Shown here piece by piece: positions 12,694-15,773 of a stretch of 15,773 nt of DNA. This DNA is from Myxococcales bacterium UBA5297. GTDB lineage: Bacteria > Myxococcota > Myxococcia > Myxococcales > UBA5297. The position numbers and the translations under genes are program-made. Positions within the stretch are counted from its first letter, which is position 1, and the number at the start of each line of letters is the position of its first letter. Where the stretch lies: contig DHSB01000165.1 of NCBI GenBank assembly GCA_002408385.1, positions 465-16,237 on the forward strand, in the 5' to 3' direction. The notes beneath the pieces are model-generated. The model was given only the letters and a program-made list of their open reading frames with translations, did not search any database and was not told the origin of the DNA.

Positions 12694-14016
12694 TCAGAAG
12701 ATGGTGATGACCCCGAAGTTCAAGTTGAACGCGAACAGCAGGCTGCTGCCGCCCGAGACGCGCATCTCGTTGAAGTTCATGCTCGCCTCGAGGTTGAAGC
12801 CGAGGTTGCGCCAGGGGACGTAGGCGACGCCCATCAAGCCGTGGAAGTGCAGGCTCAGCTCGCGCTCCTCGGGCTCGACGAGATCGGCGATGAGCCCCAG
12901 CCCCAGGCCGAGCCCCGTGTACGGCCGAATCTCGCGCTGATGGAAGAGCACGTACTTGAGCCCGAAGGTGACCGGCACCAGCGAGAAGGTACCCTTCGGC
13001 TCGCCTTCCTCCGAGGCGCGTCCGACCGCCAGGCCGGCCTCCAGGTACACGAGCAGGTAGCGGCGCAGGTAGTAGTCGACCTCCAGATCGAACCGCAGCG
13101 TGAAGGTGTCGATGTTGAAGCCCTTGAGCGCCGCGATGGTGTTGCCGAGCTTGAGGTTCAGGTGCGCGACCGGATCGTCCGAGCCCTCGAGAGTCACGTC
13201 GAAGATGCGCGACTCCTTCAGGCCGACCGCGTCGGCGAGCTGGTCGCCCACCCGGTCTGCCGCCCAGGGGAAATCAATCTCTTCGGGCGCGGGCTCGCGC
13301 ACCCGCGCGATCCCCTCGCCGGTGCGCGCGTCGGCGATGGAGGCGGTCAGCAGGAACTCCTTGCCGAACTTGTCGAGCCGGCCCTGCACGACGTAGCGCG
13401 TCTCGAGCGCCTGCCCGACCTCGACCACGCACTCCGGGCGGAGACAGTCGCGAAGCCGCTCGGCCTTCTCGCGCAGCGTGCCCCAGGCGTTCTCGGGGCC
13501 GATGACGTGGGCGTCCGGCCGCTGCGCGATGCGCTGGCCGATGAGCGCGGCGACCGAGAGCGCCTCGGTCTGCAGCTCGGGCTCGTTGGTGGCGAGCTCG
13601 AGGACCACGAAGGAGACTTCGGAGGGGTTCGCCGGCGCAGCCTCGCCCTGCTCAGACTTCTCAGCCCGGTCGTCCTGAGCGCCGAGGTGACCAGCGGAAG
13701 CCTTCGAGTCGAGGGATTCGCCGGCTTGCGCCTCGACCTCGACGGGGACGAGAGCCTTTGAGGCCACGCCCATCCCCGCGGAGGCAGGCGCGGCCGACTG
13801 CGGGATCTGGGGGTCTTTCGCCTCGTCGCCGCGGCCATCCGGAGCGTTCAGGCAACCAGCGGAAGCCTTGGAGTCGAGGGACTCGCCGCGTCGCTCCGCG
13901 CGCTGATCGGGCAGCGCGCGGGCCGCTTGGCCCGCCAACGACGGCCGGGCAAGCAGAAGACCCGTCAACAGCACGCCCGCGAGCATCGCCGCCCGTCGAC
14001 CAGACCAACCTTCCAT
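12694..14016 (-). CDS. Secreted protein with CsgG/TolB-like domain and C-terminal outer-membrane barrel
   Basis: The 440-residue product has a signal peptide (about 1-28, ending PSLA before G29). Residues 30-130 are low complexity and carry GESLDSKASAG twice (44-54 and 99-109). Residues about 135-270 (FVVLELATNEPEL, then CLRPECVVEVGQAL and YVVQGRLDKFGKEFLL) resemble the periplasmic domain related to CsgG and TolB N-termini common in myxobacterial envelope proteins. From about 285 to the end, alternating strands (TLRFDLEVDYYLRRYLLVYLE, cut here into TLRFDLEVDYY and RRYLLVYLE) and the aromatic last residue F440 suggest an outer-membrane beta-barrel. The ATG at 14016 has AAGGAG about 11 bases upstream. 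It leads the operon with the TPR lipoprotein. Its function is unknown; an envelope sensor or assembly role is a guess. Confidence 0.82.
   Translation of the reverse strand: MEGWSGRRAAMLAGVLLTGLLLARPSLAGQAARALPDQRAERRGESLDSKASAGCLNAPDGRGDEAKDPQIPQSAAPASAGMGVASKALVPVEVEAQAGESLDSKASAGHLGAQDDRAEKSEQGEAAPANPSEVSFVVLELATNEPELQTEALSVAALIGQRIAQRPDAHVIGPENAWGTLREKAERLRDCLRPECVVEVGQALETRYVVQGRLDKFGKEFLLTASIADARTGEGIARVREPAPEEIDFPWAADRVGDQLADAVGLKESRIFDVTLEGSDDPVAHLNLKLGNTIAALKGFNIDTFTLRFDLEVDYYLRRYLLVYLEAGLAVGRASEEGEPKGTFSLVPVTFGLKYVLFHQREIRPYTGLGLGLGLIADLVEPEERELSLHFHGLMGVAYVPWRNLGFNLEASMNFNEMRVSGGSSLLFAFNLNFGVITIF
13667..13887 (-). repeat. Duplicated segment inside the barrel-protein gene
   Basis: Two in-frame copies of about 56 bp lie at 13667-13722 and 13832-13887. 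Their best part, 13691-13722 against 13856-13887, is identical at 30 of 32 positions and encodes GESLDSKASAG both times. The plus-strand form of the first copy, with GTCGTCCTGAGCG and GAGTCGAGGG, resembles the dispersed palindromic repeats usually found between genes, so it may be a repeat captured within a disordered coding region. Confidence 0.6.
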
Positions 14017-14091
14017 CCGGCTTCTCGCTCCTTTCGGCGGCTATCATGCATACGATTTTGGACAGGTCCAGCCTCGCTTGGTCGAGACGCA

Positions 14092-14130
14092 AGAGCCGCG
14101 CTGGGACTGTTTGTCGCCCAGCGCGGCTCT
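14092..14130. repeat. Long hairpin in the divergent intergenic region
   Basis: A perfect 14-bp inverted repeat (14092-14105 with 14117-14130) with an 11-base loop lies between the divergent genes starting at 14016 and about 14402. Neither strand has a T-tract beside it. A smaller hairpin, GCCGGCG-AGAA-CGCCGGC, follows near 14183. The rest of 14017-14401 shows no gene; its open frame to TTG 14240 has only about 60 percent G/C at third positions, unlike the gene body. Confidence 0.5.
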
Positions 14131-14401
14131 CGGGGACCGCGGCTCCGGCCCTGTAGCTGCGGCCCTGGTTCAGGTCTGAGGAGCCGGCGAGAACGCCGGC
14201 CCCTGCCCCGCCGCCGTCGCGAGGAGGACGAGAGGGCTCTTGGCCGCTGTTCGACTCTTCCGTGATGGCGGACGGTGCCTGAAGCCCGGCGAGACCGTAG
14301 CCTTGCGCCAAACAGCAGGTCAACCAGCGGGCTCGACGGTAGGCATGCCGCCGGTACCCGCGAACGCGCCCCCGGGCTATCCTGCGCAGCCTCTTCAGCG
14401 C

Positions 14402-15418
14402 ATGAGCCACTCCGGTCCGATAGGCGCCCCGATCGCCGCGCCCACCCCGTCCTTCTGGCCCTCGCGGCTCGCCGCCGCGGCGGTCGCCGGCGGCCTGCTC
14501 GCCGTGGTCCAGGCCAAGGTCGCCCGCCCGATGCTGCTCGCCGAGCGCTTCCTGCCCGGCGCGGGCTGGATCGAGCTCGCGCTCCTCGCGGCCTACGCGG
14601 GCTGGCTCGCCGGCAAGATGCAGGACGCGCGCGCGAGCGCGACCTGGCGCCGTCGGGTCTGGCTGCTCTTCTCGGTGGTCTTCTTCGGCCAGCTCCTGCT
14701 CGGCCTGGCGGGCTGCGAGCGCTTGCTGATGACCGGCAAGCTGCACCTGCCCATCCCCGCGCTCATCGTCGCCGGGCCGCTGTATCGGGGCGAGGGCTTC
14801 TTCATGCCCACCCTCTTCCTGACGACCCTGCTGCTCGTCGGGCCGGCCTGGTGCAGCCACCTCTGCTACATCGGCTCGTGGGACCTTGTCGCCTCGCGCA
14901 AGCAGCGCCGGCCCCAGCTCTTGCCGCGGTGGCGCGGCCCCGCGCGGGCGGGAATCCTCGCGCTCGTCGCCGCCGCCGCGCTCGGTCTGCGGCTGCTCGG
15001 CGCCGGGCCGGGCGTCGCGCTCGTCGCCGGAGCGGCCTTCGGCCTGGCGGGCGTGGCGGTGATGCTGCTCTTCTCGACGCGCACCGGCGCGATGGTCCAC
15101 TGCACGGTCTTCTGTCCCATCGGCCTGCTCGCGACCACGATAGGCAAGCTGTCGCCGTTCCGGATGCGCATCGCCCCAGGCTGCAGCCGCTGCAACGCCT
15201 GCAGTCGCGCCTGCCGCTACGACGCTTTGCGGCCCGAGCACATCGCCAAGAGCCGGCCCGGCCTGTCATGCACGCTGTGCGGCGACTGCGTCGCGGCCTG
15301 CCACTCGCGGAGCATCGAGTACCGCTTCCTCGGCTTGCCGGCCCGCCGGGCGCGCGCCGTCTTCATCGTGCTGGTCGCGGCGCTCCACGCCGTCTTCCTC
15401 GGCGTCGCGCGGATCTGA
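14402..15418 (+). CDS. Polytopic membrane ferredoxin of the NapH/CcoG/NosR type
   Basis: The 338-residue product has about six N-terminal membrane segments and one near the C-terminus. WCSHLCYIGSWD and HCTVFCPIGLL are the paired Cys motifs typical of NapH/CcoG/NosR-like proteins. Two cytoplasmic 4Fe-4S motifs follow: CSRCNACSRACR and CTLCGDCVAACH, both CxxCxxCxxxC, with R and H where Pro is usual. Such proteins pass electrons from quinol to partner redox enzymes at the inner membrane; the partner is not in this window. The start is uncertain: ATG 14402 is used, but ATG 14345 or TTG 14240 (which has a GAGGAGG/AGAGGG site yet atypical codon use) would add a Pro-rich N-terminus. It is a single gene, divergent from the barrel protein. 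Confidence 0.85.
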   Translation: MSHSGPIGAPIAAPTPSFWPSRLAAAAVAGGLLAVVQAKVARPMLLAERFLPGAGWIELALLAAYAGWLAGKMQDARASATWRRRVWLLFSVVFFGQLLLGLAGCERLLMTGKLHLPIPALIVAGPLYRGEGFFMPTLFLTTLLLVGPAWCSHLCYIGSWDLVASRKQRRPQLLPRWRGPARAGILALVAAAALGLRLLGAGPGVALVAGAAFGLAGVAVMLLFSTRTGAMVHCTVFCPIGLLATTIGKLSPFRMRIAPGCSRCNACSRACRYDALRPEHIAKSRPGLSCTLCGDCVAACHSRSIEYRFLGLPARRARAVFIVLVAALHAVFLGVARI

Positions 15419-15597
15419 TTCCGCCCCGAGGAAGGGAGCGCCTGCATTCGCGCTGCCTCGAAAGAGCTGGCGAGCCACGGGGCGTTTTGGCGAGCCGACG
15501 CTTTCGAAAGCAGCACGCCGGCCCGGTCTCCATCGCACCGACGCGAACAGGCCGCACACACGCCTCCGAGGAAGCCGGAAAGTCGCCGACGCAGGCT
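15419..15597. other. Gene-free stretch before the terminal repeats
   Basis: No coding region is supported after the stop at 15418. A plus-strand frame stays open through this stretch but has no ATG and no ribosome site. The last 17 bases (15581-15597) look like the tail of a degenerate repeat unit. No terminator with a T-tract is visible for the membrane ferredoxin gene. Confidence 0.45.
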
Positions 15598-15773
15598 GCA
15601 ACCAGCTCGTTCGACTCCTCGGAGTCGCCTCCGCCTGGTTTCAACCTGATCGGCGTGTCCCGGGAGTCGCCGCATCAGGATGCAACCAGCTCGCTCGACT
15701 CCGCGGAGTCACCTTCGCCTGATTTCAACTTGATCGGGGGGTGTCCCGTCAGTCGCCGAGGCAGGATGCAACC
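15598..15773. repeat. 84/86-bp imperfect tandem repeat running off the window
   Basis: Two full units (15598-15681, 84 bp; 15682-15767, 86 bp) begin GCAACCAGCTCG and end AGTCGCCG followed by a CAGGAT; a third begins at 15768 with GCAACC at the window edge. Each unit holds a small palindrome, GACTCC-TC-GGAGTC or ACTCCGCGGAGT. The 2-bp length difference lies in a G-run, so the repeats do not keep one reading frame. More units are likely beyond the edge. Confidence 0.75.

Noticed and set aside
13661..15241. Minus-strand frame opposite the membrane ferredoxin gene
   Set aside because: Shadow of a gene with unmistakable Fe-S cysteine motifs and membrane segments.
15598..15773. Tandem repeats read as a CRISPR array or a repeat protein
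   Set aside because: Units are 84 and 86 bp with divergence spread throughout and no repeat/spacer pattern; the 2-bp difference breaks the frame and there is no start codon upstream.

Overview
The window is high-GC, gene-dense bacterial DNA, with third codon positions close to saturated with G/C inside genes. Its style suggests a Myxococcota-like (former deltaproteobacterial) chromosome: a Cys-rich lipoprotein with an Asp/Ala/Gly-rich tail, a sigma54 activator (EBP) with its own sensor domain, a secreted protein combining a CsgG/TolB-like domain with a beta-barrel, a lipoprotein made of TPR repeats, and many GC-rich inverted repeats between genes. This assignment is an inference from style. 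No rRNA, tRNA, CRISPR array, transposase or integrase was seen.

Left part (1-4470). Core functions lie mostly on the minus strand: transcript-cleavage factor greA, an Nfu/NifU-C iron-sulfur scaffold, then rsmD and coaD in tandem. Two plus-strand genes for exported proteins, a 23-cysteine lipoprotein (838-1566) and a Pro/Ala-linker periplasmic protein (2204-2809), are interleaved with them. greA has a near-consensus promoter followed at once by an intrinsic terminator that ends just before its ribosome binding site. A Y-shaped bidirectional terminator separates the convergent lipoprotein and Nfu genes.

Middle (4470-11280). A minus-strand pair encodes a CDF metal exporter with a His-rich N-terminus and a TIM-barrel/aldolase-like protein of unknown role. 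Divergent from it is a PocR-type sigma54 activator. Downstream is a 934-base gene-free stretch packed with inverted repeats, then a homospermidine-synthase/saccharopine-dehydrogenase-like gene whose leader can fold in two competing ways around its Shine-Dalgarno. After that gene lies a 65-bp same-orientation remnant of the 3' end of an activator gene, so the synthase-like module is bracketed by direct repeats of an activator tail. A CopG-type antitoxin / RelE-ParE toxin pair follows.

Right part (11441-15773). An outer-membrane/CsgG-like protein gene and a TPR lipoprotein gene form a minus-strand operon. Divergent from it is a polytopic membrane ferredoxin of the NapH/CcoG/NosR type. The window ends in a gene-free stretch with an 84/86-bp tandem repeat that runs off the edge.

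Functionally the window looks like several small transcription units rather than one system. The parts most worth a second look are the greA leader, the direct-repeat-bracketed synthase module with its structured leader, and the shared repeat that begins at the stop codons of greA and the gene at 4470.
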